The notes beneath the pieces were generated by a model. The model was not told where the DNA came from. It saw only the letters and a list, made by a program, of their open reading frames with translations, and made no database searches. From NCBI RefSeq assembly GCF_003049685.1, contig NZ_PYSY02000001.1:1736001-1800000 (forward strand): DNA of 64,000 nt, written 5' to 3'. Shown here piece after piece: positions 29,739 to 38,497 of this stretch (the stretch's first letter is position 1; each line of letters begins with the position of its first letter). Both the position numbers and the translations under genes were made by a program. Source of the DNA: Brucella pituitosa. GTDB taxonomy: Bacteria > Pseudomonadota > Alphaproteobacteria > Rhizobiales > Rhizobiaceae.

Positions 29739-30644
29739 TCAGAACGTCCAGTTACGTGCCTTCGAGAACAGGAAGTCACGGAAGGCATGAAGCTTGGCAG
29801 AGTTTTTCAACGCTTCCGGATAGCAGAAGAATGTATCGAACGACGGAATTTCCTCTAGCTCGGGCAGAAGCTGCACCAGACCGGATTCCTTGTCCGCCAT
29901 ATAGTCAGGCAGAACTGCGATACCGACACCGCGCTGAACAGCACGACGAATGGACAGCAGGTTATTCACCTGCAAAACAGGAATGCGCGCACTTCCATCG
30001 GAACGACCAGCGATCTCCAGCCAGTTCAACCCGGTCAGATAGCTCGGAGCAGGTTCACCAAAAGTCACCACGCGATGCTGATCAATTTCATCGATCGAGT
30101 TCAACTTGCCATACTTGGAAACATAGCCCGCCGAAGCATAGACATGCATATGCACGGTGAACAGACGGCGCTGGATCAGATCAGGCTGCTGTGGCTGACG
30201 CAGACGGATCGCGCAGTCAGCATGACGCATGGTGAGATCCAGCTCTTCATTATCAAGAATGAGCTGAAGCTGCACATCAGGGTATAGCTCGACAAACTCC
30301 TGAATACGTTCGATCAGCCAGCCTGAACCCAGACCAACGGTCGTCGTCACGCGCAGACGTCCTGTCGGCTTTTCCTTGCTCTCGGCCAGTTTCGAGCGGA
30401 CATTTTCGAGCTTCATCAGCACGTCGTGCGCCGTCCGGTAGAGCGTTTCGCCCTGCTCGGTCAAAATGAGCCCGCGGGCATGGCGATGGAATAGCGGGAC
30501 ACCAACGTCCTGCTCCAATGCACTTACCTGTCGCGAAATAGCTGATTGCGACAGATGCAATGTCTGTGCGGCATGGGTGAAGGACCCGGCTTCCGCAGCA
30601 GCATGGAAAATGCGCAGTTTGTCCCAGTCGAGCGGTGCGACCAC
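29739..30644 (-). CDS. vtlR: LysR-type regulator, LsrB/VtlR orthologue
   Basis: 301 residues from a GTG preceded by GGGGGAG. The winged helix-turn-helix DWDKLRIFHAAAEAGSFTHA through LHLSQSAISRQVSALE is followed by the ligand-binding domain with cysteines at 144 and 274. The N-terminal sequence and the position directly behind trxB (15 bases) match LsrB of Sinorhizobium and VtlR of Brucella. LsrB responds to redox state, and VtlR activates an AbcR sRNA and small-protein genes. A probable AbcR with a LysR-type dyad lies 5.5 kb away in this window. Orthology rests on recognition and synteny. Confidence 0.82.
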   Translation of the reverse strand: MVAPLDWDKLRIFHAAAEAGSFTHAAQTLHLSQSAISRQVSALEQDVGVPLFHRHARGLILTEQGETLYRTAHDVLMKLENVRSKLAESKEKPTGRLRVTTTVGLGSGWLIERIQEFVELYPDVQLQLILDNEELDLTMRHADCAIRLRQPQQPDLIQRRLFTVHMHVYASAGYVSKYGKLNSIDEIDQHRVVTFGEPAPSYLTGLNWLEIAGRSDGSARIPVLQVNNLLSIRRAVQRGVGIAVLPDYMADKESGLVQLLPELEEIPSFDTFFCYPEALKNSAKLHAFRDFLFSKARNWTF

Positions 30645-30659
30645 CTTCTCCCCCTCTCG

Positions 30660-31634
30660 TTACTCCGCAGCTTCGTGCAGCGGTTCCTGTGCAGCCAACC
30701 AGCGCTCGGATTCGAGCGCCGCCATGCAGCCCATACCAGCGGCAGTCACTGCCTGCCGGTAAATATCGTCGGTAACGTCACCGGCGGCAAAAATGCCCGG
30801 CACGTTGGTAGCGGTCGAATCGGGTGCAGTCCAAAGATAGCCGTTTGGCTTCTGCTTGAGCTTGCCCTCGAACAAAGAAACAGCAGGTGCGTGCCCAATA
30901 GCGACGAAAACCCCGTGAGTTTCATGCTCGCTCAATTCACCTGTCACGATATTTTTGAGACGAACACCTGTAACCGTCGCGCCCATCGGGGGCTTGGCTT
31001 CGGTGCCTACGATTTCATCAATGACGCTATTCCAGATAACCTTGACGTTATCGCGCGACATCAGGCGATCCTGCATGATCTTCTCAGCGCGGAAACCTTC
31101 ACGGCGATGCACGACCGTCACGCTCTTGGCGATATGCGACAGATAGAGTGCTTCTTCGACAGCCGTATTGCCGCCGCCGACCACAACCACATCCTTGCCG
31201 CGATAGAAGAAGCCATCACAGGTCGCGCAAGCTGAAACGCCTCCGCCCATGAAAGTCTGCTCGCTTTCAAGACCAAGCCACTTGGCCTGAGCGCCGGTGG
31301 CGATAATCAGTGCATCACAGGTATAAACCATGCCGGAATCGCCGATCAGGCGGAAAGGACGCGACGTCGTATCAACTTCCGTGATGATGTCATAAAGAAT
31401 TTCGGCGCCAACATTCTGAGCCTGCGTCGCCATCTGGTCCATCATCCATGGACCCTGCACTGGTTCGGCATAGCCCGGATAGTTTTCCACATCAGTCGTG
31501 ATCATCAGCTGGCCGCCCTGCTGCAAACCAGTAATGATGATCGGCTTGAGCATCGCGCGCGCAGCGTAAATCGCCGCAGTATAGCCTGCCGGACCAGAGC
31601 CGATTACGATAACGGGCGCATGACGCTGTGACAT
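30660..31634 (-). CDS. trxB: thioredoxin reductase
   Basis: 324 residues from the ATG at 31634; the frame is open far upstream, but the flavoprotein begins at MSQRHAPVIVIGSGPAGYTA (FAD GxGxxG). The redox pair is C136-A-T-C139 (SACATCDGFF), followed by the NADPH-binding VVVVGGGNTAVEEAL and the C-terminal FAD motif GIFAAGDVTD. It reduces thioredoxin with NADPH. The LysR gene follows after 15 bases on the same strand, as in other Rhizobiales, tying redox supply and LsrB/VtlR into one unit. Confidence 0.97.
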   Translation of the reverse strand: MSQRHAPVIVIGSGPAGYTAAIYAARAMLKPIIITGLQQGGQLMITTDVENYPGYAEPVQGPWMMDQMATQAQNVGAEILYDIITEVDTTSRPFRLIGDSGMVYTCDALIIATGAQAKWLGLESEQTFMGGGVSACATCDGFFYRGKDVVVVGGGNTAVEEALYLSHIAKSVTVVHRREGFRAEKIMQDRLMSRDNVKVIWNSVIDEIVGTEAKPPMGATVTGVRLKNIVTGELSEHETHGVFVAIGHAPAVSLFEGKLKQKPNGYLWTAPDSTATNVPGIFAAGDVTDDIYRQAVTAAGMGCMAALESERWLAAQEPLHEAAE

Positions 31635-31836
31635 GGGGATAGTTCTCCGGTCCAAAAATCGATTTAAACAGCGGACTTCCAGCTCACCAGAATCGCTTTC
31701 GCGCCCAGCTTTGCCAATGCCCTGATATTGTGGCCAAGGTAGGTCTGCGATCCGTTGTTTGCAAGGTTGGAGCAGCATTTGCTGCGCTTTAGCCACAGCT
31801 TGTCGCCATTCAGCACGATGAAGCGGCATCCCCACA

Positions 31837-33354
31837 TTGCGGCTGGCAAGTTCCCGCGTTAAACACAGGACAATAAAGCAGCTTTCAAAATCGCTGGAGC
31901 CGAAGGCCATATATAAGACCGTTGCTAATATCTGTGCGCGTTTCGGCCTCGTCATGGCGGTGGCAATGCTGTTGCCTGCCGCTATCGACTTGCGCGATGG
32001 CAGCGACGACTGGCTTATTTTTGTGCGTTCTGCGGCAGCGACCGGTGCATTATCGGCTCTGATCCTGTTTGCCACCCAAAACCAGAACACGCGCTTCACG
32101 CCGCGCCTCGGTTTTTTGCTGACCGCGTGCCTGTGGCTGACAGCCAGTTTTCTTGGCTCAATCCCACTTTATTTCTCGCATCTGCCGATCAGCTATGCGA
32201 CCGCTTTCTTTGAAGCCATGTCAGGCGTGACTTCCACCGGCGCAACGGCATTGACCGGCCTCGATGAAATGCAGCGTGGAATTCTGCTCTGGCGCTCGCT
32301 TCTGTGTTGGATCGGTGGCGTCGGCTTCATCGGCTTGGCACTATTGATGCTGCCTTCGTTGCGCGCAGGCGGTCTCGCACTTTTTCACATGGAAAACTCC
32401 GATAAATCGGAAAAAATTCTGCCGCGCATGAACCAGATCGCGCTCGGCATTGTTATGGCCTATCTCACTTTGACAGCTGCTTGCATGATTGCCTATTTCG
32501 CAGTCGGCATGAGTATGTTCGATGCAATCAATCATGGCTTGGCAACGGTTGCGACCGCAGGCTTTTCGACCCATGATAGTTCATTCGGCTTTTACGAAGG
32601 CAACCAGAAGCTGCTCATCGTATCAACAGTTTTTATGGCGCTTTCGGCCCTACCGTTCGTCCTTTATATCAAGGCATTCATGCCACGCCGACTGGAGTCG
32701 CTTGCCGATCCGCAGGTAAAACTGTTTTTTGCCCTCGTCATCGGCTTCAGTTTCCTTCTTGCGATTGTATTGAGGCTTGGTTCGAATGTTCCGTTTGGCG
32801 ACGCGCTCATATCCGCATCGTTCCATTTCGTCTCCGTCATTACGACAACCGGCTTTACGACCGAAGATTATTCGCTGTGGGGACCACCGGCTCTGGGCAT
32901 TTTCTTCCTCGCATCGTTTCTTGGAGGCTGCGCAGGATCGACATCGGGCGGCATCAAAATGAACCGCCTGATCATTCTATGGAGCCTGACGCAAGCCAAT
33001 CTCGCGCGCCTTGTGATGCCTCATGCGGTTATAAAAATCCGGTACGGCTCTTCTGAAGTGTCCGGGGAGATCGCCCAGAACGTATTGCTCTATCTGTTCC
33101 TCTATATTGCATCGCTCATTATCGGTGCTGTTTTGCTGGCTTCCCTTGGTCTCGATTTCGTCTCCGCCTTCACCGGCGCATTGACCGCATTGTCGAATGT
33201 AGGCCCAGGATTCGGGGATACGATCGGACCTGCCGGAAATTTCTCAACGATCCACGATCCGGCACTTTGGGTACTTTCGTTTCTCATGCTGGCTGGCCGT
33301 CTTGAACTCGTAACCATATTTATCCTGTTCACACGTACTTTCTGGATGCGCTAA
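31837..33354 (+). CDS. trkH: TrkH-type potassium uptake protein
   Basis: 505 residues if the TTG at 31837 is used; no good ribosome binding site is visible, so the true start may lie within the first 40 residues. Membrane segments carry four pore-loop filters of the Trk/Ktr type: SGVTSTGATAL, LATVATAGFST, VSVITTTGFTT and ALSNVGPGFGD. GGIKMNR is also family-typical. It forms the membrane channel of the Trk system and normally works with TrkA, which is not encoded here. It is divergent from trxB. Confidence 0.92.
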   Translation: MRLASSRVKHRTIKQLSKSLEPKAIYKTVANICARFGLVMAVAMLLPAAIDLRDGSDDWLIFVRSAAATGALSALILFATQNQNTRFTPRLGFLLTACLWLTASFLGSIPLYFSHLPISYATAFFEAMSGVTSTGATALTGLDEMQRGILLWRSLLCWIGGVGFIGLALLMLPSLRAGGLALFHMENSDKSEKILPRMNQIALGIVMAYLTLTAACMIAYFAVGMSMFDAINHGLATVATAGFSTHDSSFGFYEGNQKLLIVSTVFMALSALPFVLYIKAFMPRRLESLADPQVKLFFALVIGFSFLLAIVLRLGSNVPFGDALISASFHFVSVITTTGFTTEDYSLWGPPALGIFFLASFLGGCAGSTSGGIKMNRLIILWSLTQANLARLVMPHAVIKIRYGSSEVSGEIAQNVLLYLFLYIASLIIGAVLLASLGLDFVSAFTGALTALSNVGPGFGDTIGPAGNFSTIHDPALWVLSFLMLAGRLELVTIFILFTRTFWMR

Positions 33355-33479
33355 CAACGCTTTAGACGGTTTACATCCTGTCGTTTCTTTTGGTATGAGC
33401 AGGATTAGATTGCGCTATAGCAGCGCTGAGTGTTTTATAATTACGCCTGAATGAAATTTCATTGCGCGCGGAGTTTTGC

Positions 33480-33950
33480 ATGCCGATCAAGGCTGATCTG
33501 GACGAAATCGATTGGAAAATCCTTCGGGAGCTCCAGAATAACGGGCGCATCACCAATGTTGAGCTAGCCGAACGTGTCGGCATCTCTGCCCCTCCCTGCC
33601 TGCGTCGTGTGCGCAAGCTGGAGGAAAGTGGTGTCATTCGTGGCTACCGCGCTATCCTCAATGGCAATGCTCTCGGGCAGGATCTTGTCGCATTTTGTTC
33701 GGTGGGTCTGCATCGTCAGGCAGACGCCGACCTCAAGGCTTTTGCTGAGAAGTCAAAGCAGTGGCCGCTGGTGCGGCGCGCATGGATGGTATCGGGCGAG
33801 TCCGATTTCCTGCTCCATTGCGTTGCGCGCGACCTCAACACATTTCAGACTTTCGTCATCGAAGAGCTGACCGCCGCTCCCAATGTGGATTCGGTACGCA
33901 CGGCACTGACTATTCGTCCTGTGAAGGACGAACCGCTGATGATTCTTTAG
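33480..33950 (+). CDS. Lrp/AsnC family transcriptional regulator
   Basis: 156 residues from the ATG at 33480, six bases after GGAG; a TTG six codons earlier is less likely. The AsnC helix-turn-helix is LDEIDWKILRELQNNGRITN with VELAERVGISAPPCLRRV. The RAM/ligand domain follows, with WMVSGESDFLLHC. It binds DNA as a multimer and senses an amino acid. Its target cannot be inferred from the neighbours (trkH upstream, wadC convergent). Confidence 0.92.
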   Translation: MPIKADLDEIDWKILRELQNNGRITNVELAERVGISAPPCLRRVRKLEESGVIRGYRAILNGNALGQDLVAFCSVGLHRQADADLKAFAEKSKQWPLVRRAWMVSGESDFLLHCVARDLNTFQTFVIEELTAAPNVDSVRTALTIRPVKDEPLMIL

Positions 33951-33970
33951 TTCATTGAAGTATTAATGAG

Positions 33971-34004
33971 AGAGCGACTGCGTTCATGCGCGGTCGCTCT
34001 TTTC
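33971..34004. terminator. Lrp gene terminator
   Basis: AGAGCGACTGCG pairs with CGCGGTCGCTCT around TTCATG (one G-T pair), followed by TTTT. Shared with the convergent glycosyltransferase gene. Confidence 0.85.
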
Positions 34005-34017
34005 TATTTGGAAAAAC

Positions 34018-35067
34018 TCAGCTGTTAAAGACGCACTCATAGACTGCGCTGATTGCTGCAGCTTCTTTTTCGAGCGGGAAGGCTTCGCGAACATGCGCGA
34101 GCGCGTTTTCGCCATCGCGTTGAGCCAGAGCAGGGTCGGCCAGGTAAGGCTCTATTGCATCACGCAATGCGTCGCCATCGCCAGCTGCAACAAAACGACC
34201 TGTGCCTTCCACAATCATTTCGGCATAGGCACCGGCATCGCTTGCAACGACAGCAGTTTTGGAAGCCATCGCTTCCAGCGGCGTAAGCCCGAAGCCTTCA
34301 TTTCGGGACGGCGCGACATAGAGCGTGAGACGTCGATACCAGATACGCACGTCCGGCACTTCGCCAAGAATGCGGATACGATCCTGCAATCCGGCGGCAG
34401 CGATACGTGCTTTCAAATCATCTTCAAATGACTGGTGTTCGGCAGTCGTCCTACCTGTGATGATTGCGGTCCATTCCGGATATTTCGGCAAAAGCGCAAT
34501 CATCGCATCGACAAACAGGTCCGTGCCTTTGGAATGACGCACACGCCCAAAACAGCCAATAGCATATTTCCCGGGCAGGCCCGATGCGCTGAACTGGTCT
34601 TCTTCATCAACGGGTGGATGAAACCGCTCAAGGTCAACGCCATGCATGATGACCTGATGCGGCACTTCAAGAAAGCTGCCCGAACGGCCGCTGGTCGCGA
34701 TCACCGCATTCATGCGGCGGATCAGCCATTTGGTGAAGGGTTTGTGATGACGTTGCGCGGCAGAAGTGAACACCAGCCGCAACTTCATGCGCAATACATC
34801 GCGCATGAAAATACCTGCAAGCATCTCGATATTCCGGCGTGCATGCCAGATACGAAAACGTCGTTTGGCAGGCTTTTTCCAGAATGAAAGAAGAGCACCC
34901 CAGCCGAGTTGTGGCAGAGTTTCAGGCAATCCAGGCCCCATTGTTGCAATTCCTAATCCCTTTGCACGCTGCAAAGGGATTAGCTGCACGATAGTCGAAG
35001 TCACTCCGGAAAGGCGGCGCTTGAAATTGGGCGCTACGACTTCAACCTGTTCAATGGGAACTGGCAC
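34018..35067 (-). CDS. wadC: lipopolysaccharide core mannosyltransferase (WadC/LpcC-like)
   Basis: 349 residues from a GTG at 35067, six bases after GAGG; a TTG at 35079 overlapping the greA stop is possible. It is a GT4 (GT-B fold) glycosyltransferase: the N-terminal half has the acceptor-binding sequence PNFKRRLSGVTSTIVQLIPL. The C-terminal nucleotide-sugar site reads FGRVRHSKGTDLFVDAM and ends with the E-x7-E motif in SRNEGFGLTPLEAMA. WadC/LpcC adds mannose to Kdo in the core, shaping serum and peptide resistance in Brucella. The locus (vtlR, trxB, trkH, lrp, this gene) fits the Brucella order as I recall it. Confidence 0.8.
   Translation of the reverse strand: MPVPIEQVEVVAPNFKRRLSGVTSTIVQLIPLQRAKGLGIATMGPGLPETLPQLGWGALLSFWKKPAKRRFRIWHARRNIEMLAGIFMRDVLRMKLRLVFTSAAQRHHKPFTKWLIRRMNAVIATSGRSGSFLEVPHQVIMHGVDLERFHPPVDEEDQFSASGLPGKYAIGCFGRVRHSKGTDLFVDAMIALLPKYPEWTAIITGRTTAEHQSFEDDLKARIAAAGLQDRIRILGEVPDVRIWYRRLTLYVAPSRNEGFGLTPLEAMASKTAVVASDAGAYAEMIVEGTGRFVAAGDGDALRDAIEPYLADPALAQRDGENALAHVREAFPLEKEAAAISAVYECVFNS
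34953..34983. repeat. perfect 14-bp inverted repeat inside wadC
   Basis: CTAATCCCTTTGCA (34953-34966) and TGCAAAGGGATTAG (34970-34983) are exact inverted copies around CGC. It lies in the first 40 codons of the glycosyltransferase (coding for LIPLQRAKGLG), so the mRNA should fold into a strong hairpin there. No T-tract follows. Confidence 0.8.
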
Positions 35068-35075
35068 GTTTCGCC

Positions 35076-35549
35076 TCAAATGAACTTGAGACCGAGAATC
35101 TCATATGAACGCGAACCGCCGGGTGCATTGACCTCAATGGTATCGCCTTCACCCTTGCCGATCAGCGCACGCGCGATTGGCGAAGAAATCGAAATACGGC
35201 CTTCCTTCACGTCGGCTTCCTGATCGCCAACGATCTGATAGATCTTCTCTTCTTCGGTATCTTCATCGATCAGCGTGACGGTAGCACCGAATTTGATCTT
35301 GTCGCCAGAAAGCTTTGTTACATCAATAACTTCGGCGCGACCAACCAGCTCTTCCAGCTCGTTGATGCGTCCTTCATTCAAGCTCTGGGCTTCCTTAGCA
35401 GCGTGATACTCTGCGTTTTCCGAAAGATCGCCGTGCGCACGCGCCTCAGCAATTGCCTCAATGATCCGCGGACGTTCACTTTGCTGACGCGTGCGGAGTT
35501 CTTCCTTGAGGTTTTCGAAACCGCGAGGGGTCATAGGGAACTTTTCCAT
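35076..35549 (-). CDS. greA: transcription elongation factor GreA
   Basis: 157 residues, the standard length, from the ATG at 35549 ([20 protein letters not shown]). The N-terminal coiled coil (about 1-75) carries the acidic tip [18 protein letters not shown] that enters the RNA polymerase channel and stimulates RNA cleavage. The C-terminal FKBP-like domain ends [20 protein letters not shown]. The downstream glycosyltransferase begins within 10 bases of the stop, so the two are probably co-transcribed. Confidence 0.97.
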   Translation of the reverse strand: MEKFPMTPRGFENLKEELRTRQQSERPRIIEAIAEARAHGDLSENAEYHAAKEAQSLNEGRINELEELVGRAEVIDVTKLSGDKIKFGATVTLIDEDTEEEKIYQIVGDQEADVKEGRISISSPIARALIGKGEGDTIEVNAPGGSRSYEILGLKFI

Positions 35550-35689
35550 ACCCAGTCCAGTCCTTTCCATCGCCCGCCGCGCTTCCCTCCAGGATGAGCG
35601 CGACGGCAGTTTGATTGCCCGCCTGATCCTGCTCCAAAATTGGCTCAGGACACCCGTCCGGAAGGCTAAATCGCCTGCCGGCACACAAA

Positions 35690-35727
35690 AAGAAAACGGT
35701 CCCCGAAACACATGCTTCGGAACCGTT
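35690..35727 (-). terminator. terminator of DUF1176 gene
   Basis: On the minus strand AACGGT-TCCGAA pairs with TTCGG-ACCGTT, followed by TTCTTTTTG. It lies about 90 bases after the DUF1176 stop and upstream of greA. Confidence 0.75.
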
Positions 35728-35814
35728 CAAAGTGATGTTCCCGTAACTATAGCATTTTCATCAATCATTTCACGAAGAAAAATTTAAGCCTGTTAATTCT
35801 GCAGCACACCATTC

Positions 35815-36870
35815 CTATTTTGCCTGAATAGGCCAGTTCGCAGGCCATTTCTCAGGACCACCATCGTAATTGCCATCGCAGTCGTCCTTAACGCGCTCTT
35901 GCACAAGCACAAACCGCACGTGTCCTTCGCCCGCATCCGTGGCTTTCCAGACATCATAGGTGCCACAATCGCCCAGGCCCCTGCCCTTGAAGAAAGCTGT
36001 CAGCGTCTTGTTCTGCTGCGACCAGTCAATGTTCCATGCCTGATCAGTGACGGTTGGACCATCATCCGAAATCGTTGGCAGTGAAATCGGAACCACCTGA
36101 TTCTCATATTGGCTGTAAAATACGTAGGGCTGATTATAAGCGCCCGGCGAACCGCACGGCATTCCGATCAGGTGAAGGCCGTCTGCGATTTTCGCGTCAA
36201 AGCCTCCGCCGGTGCTGAAAGAATTTCCACTGGATGTCCCGCACAAACCATTTTCTTCAGTGAAGTCCTTGCGAATCTGCTCCGGCACCTGATCGACTGA
36301 GGCAATGATTTTCACCTCCGATGGCAACGGCGCAGGCTTGTTTCCCTTTGCCTGCAATGCATCGACTGTGCCAGCGCGTGATTGCTGCTCATCGGCATAG
36401 ATTAAACCGCCAACAAATCCGGAAAGCGAGTAATTCGAGGTTTTTCCTGCAAACTTGAGCTGCAATTTCTGGCCATTCTTCATGGCATCAATCAGTTTGG
36501 TAACGGCAGCCGCGTCACCATAATTGAGCTGATCGCCCTTGAGCCATGCTGCTGATGCTTCCACCACCAGCACCAACTTTCCGTCGACGAACAGTTCCAG
36601 TTTCCCTGAAGCCTTGGACGGATCAATATAGGAAAGCTGGAATTCCGGCTTCGATCCGATCGCGCGGCTCCTGTATATACCAAGCGCTGGCGCGCCCTCA
36701 CTTGCGACCGGAGTGAGGCTTAATGTGCAGTTTTGCGCAAAGTCGCATAGAACAGAAGTACTCCGGATCAGCTTGTAGGCGGCCTGTGATATGCCAGTGT
36801 GTGAAAGCAACGAAATCGCCGCCCATCCTGTGAGCAAAATTGCTCTGAGCCCAAACTTCCGAAAAACCAT
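35815..36870 (-). CDS. DUF1176 exported protein
   Basis: 351 residues from the ATG at 36870, preceded by GGAG. The signal peptide FRKFGLRAILLTGWAAISLL ends near residue 30 (ISQA-AYK). The mature protein is a DUF1176 domain of periplasmic type, with cysteines (CDFAQNC, GLCGTSS, GDCGTYDVW, DDCDG) spaced as if disulphide-bonded. No function is established. The gene is divergent from a DMT transporter gene, with about 150 bases between them. Confidence 0.85.
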   Translation of the reverse strand: MVFRKFGLRAILLTGWAAISLLSHTGISQAAYKLIRSTSVLCDFAQNCTLSLTPVASEGAPALGIYRSRAIGSKPEFQLSYIDPSKASGKLELFVDGKLVLVVEASAAWLKGDQLNYGDAAAVTKLIDAMKNGQKLQLKFAGKTSNYSLSGFVGGLIYADEQQSRAGTVDALQAKGNKPAPLPSEVKIIASVDQVPEQIRKDFTEENGLCGTSSGNSFSTGGGFDAKIADGLHLIGMPCGSPGAYNQPYVFYSQYENQVVPISLPTISDDGPTVTDQAWNIDWSQQNKTLTAFFKGRGLGDCGTYDVWKATDAGEGHVRFVLVQERVKDDCDGNYDGGPEKWPANWPIQAK

Positions 36871-37022
36871 AACCCGCTCCATAAGATTTAAAATATCAAT
36901 GAACGAACATGTCGTATTTAAAGTACTGTCTTGCCGATCCCACATGATATTTTCTATAGCATGACCACCCCGGAAACATGATCCAAGTCATTGCGGGCGT
37001 TTTTCTTGGGGATGAAGCAACA

Positions 37023-37925
37023 ATGACGCGCGTACAGGCGAATTTACTCCTCCTTCTGGCCGGTGTCATTTGGGGCATGGGCTTCGTGGCGCAATCCACG
37101 GCCATGGCGAGCATCGGACCGTTCCTGTTTATCGGTGTGCGTTCCGCAATTGCAGCGCTCACCGTTTTGCCATTCTCGATAGCAGAAGGCAGACGCTCAC
37201 CGCACAAGCTGCAAAGCCAGAACTACTTCTTTTTCATGCTTGTGGGAGCCACTCTGTTCATAGGTCTTGCCCTGCAGCAGATTGGGCTGATCACAACATC
37301 AGTCACCAATGCTGGTTTTCTCACCGGACTTTATGTCGTGATGGTGCCGGTGCTGGGTGTCATCATTTTCCGCAACTGGCCCCACCCCGTCGTTTGGCCA
37401 AGTGCGGTTGCATGTCTTGCAGGTATTTTTCTTTTGTCAGGTGGCGCATTAAGCGCATTCAAGCAAGGCGACTGGCTTGTGATCATTGGCGCAGTGTTCT
37501 GGGCGATGCAGGTTCTGCTGATTAGCCGCGCCAATCGTGCTGGGCGTCCCATCACACTCAGTTGCGTGCAGTTTGCCACTGCTGCTGTTGCAGGACTGGC
37601 CATCGCTCTTGCCGTCGAAGACATCAACTGGAACATCATCGCCCTTACATGGAAAGAGCTTCTGTTTACAGGCGTCTTTTCCTCAGGTGTTGCATTCACT
37701 CTGCAAGCCATCGGCCAGCGCTACACAACATCAGCACAAGCCGCAATCTTCCTCTCATCCGAAGCAATCTTTGCCGCGATGTTTGGTGCGATCTTCCTTG
37801 GTGACCGTCTGACATTTATTGGCTTCATCGGCTGCGGTCTGTTGTTTACAGCCATGCTCGCCGTGGAACTGGTTCCCATGTTCCGGAAGCATAAAGCGGA
37901 ACCAATTCCAGCAGCCGCGGAATAA
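37023..37925 (+). CDS. EamA-family (DMT) transporter
   Basis: 300 residues from the ATG at 37023. Ten hydrophobic helices make two EamA repeats; the first begins LLLLLAGVIWGMGFVAQSTA and the second DWLVIIGAVFWAMQVLLISR. Such proteins usually export amino acids or other metabolites across the inner membrane; the substrate is unknown. Its stop codon directly abuts, tail to tail, the stop of the next gene (TAATTA). Confidence 0.9.
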   Translation: MTRVQANLLLLLAGVIWGMGFVAQSTAMASIGPFLFIGVRSAIAALTVLPFSIAEGRRSPHKLQSQNYFFFMLVGATLFIGLALQQIGLITTSVTNAGFLTGLYVVMVPVLGVIIFRNWPHPVVWPSAVACLAGIFLLSGGALSAFKQGDWLVIIGAVFWAMQVLLISRANRAGRPITLSCVQFATAAVAGLAIALAVEDINWNIIALTWKELLFTGVFSSGVAFTLQAIGQRYTTSAQAAIFLSSEAIFAAMFGAIFLGDRLTFIGFIGCGLLFTAMLAVELVPMFRKHKAEPIPAAAE

Positions 37926-38276
37926 TTAACCTCTGAAAATCAGTGCTGCACCGCCTGCGATCAATGCAAAGCCAAGCACGTGGTTCCAGGTGAAAGCTTC
38001 TTTCAGATAGAAGATCGAAAACAGGCTGAAGATCACAAGTGTGATAACTTCCTGCATCGTTTTGAGCTGCGCTGCTGAATAGACTTCATGCCCGATACGA
38101 TTTGCTGGCACAGCCAGACAATATTCGATCAGCGCAATACCCCAGCTGATGAAAATAACTGTCACCAACGGTGTGCTGGTGAACTTTAAATGCCCGTACC
38201 AGGCAAAGGTCATGAAAACATTGGAGCCGATCAAAAGCAGGATCGGCAGAACACTCGGCGACATCAGTGCTGACAT
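37926..38276 (-). CDS. DMT family protein (DUF486)
   Basis: 116 residues with four hydrophobic helices, a single small DMT unit. The signature LLIGSNVFMTFAWYGHLK and WGIALIEYCLAVPANRIGH match DUF486. As a half-size protein it probably dimerises. Convergent with the EamA gene with no spacing, so transcription of one may interfere with the other. Role unknown. Confidence 0.9.
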   Translation of the reverse strand: MSALMSPSVLPILLLIGSNVFMTFAWYGHLKFTSTPLVTVIFISWGIALIEYCLAVPANRIGHEVYSAAQLKTMQEVITLVIFSLFSIFYLKEAFTWNHVLGFALIAGGAALIFRG

Positions 38277-38497
38277 GAAAAGAACTTTTGGGGACCGGGA
38301 GGATACTATCGCGGCTTGGCCCTAAACCGCAGGAGACGAATAGCAAAAAGGCATGAAGATTTCGCCAAAGTTATGACCACTGATTTGGCGAGAAATCACC
38401 TTATTTGCGCCACAGCCCTTAACGCACTCACTGACTGTTCGTTTACGCTTATCGGCTAATATGAGCCTGAGCAGGTTCCAAAATGAAAGGCTGGGAC

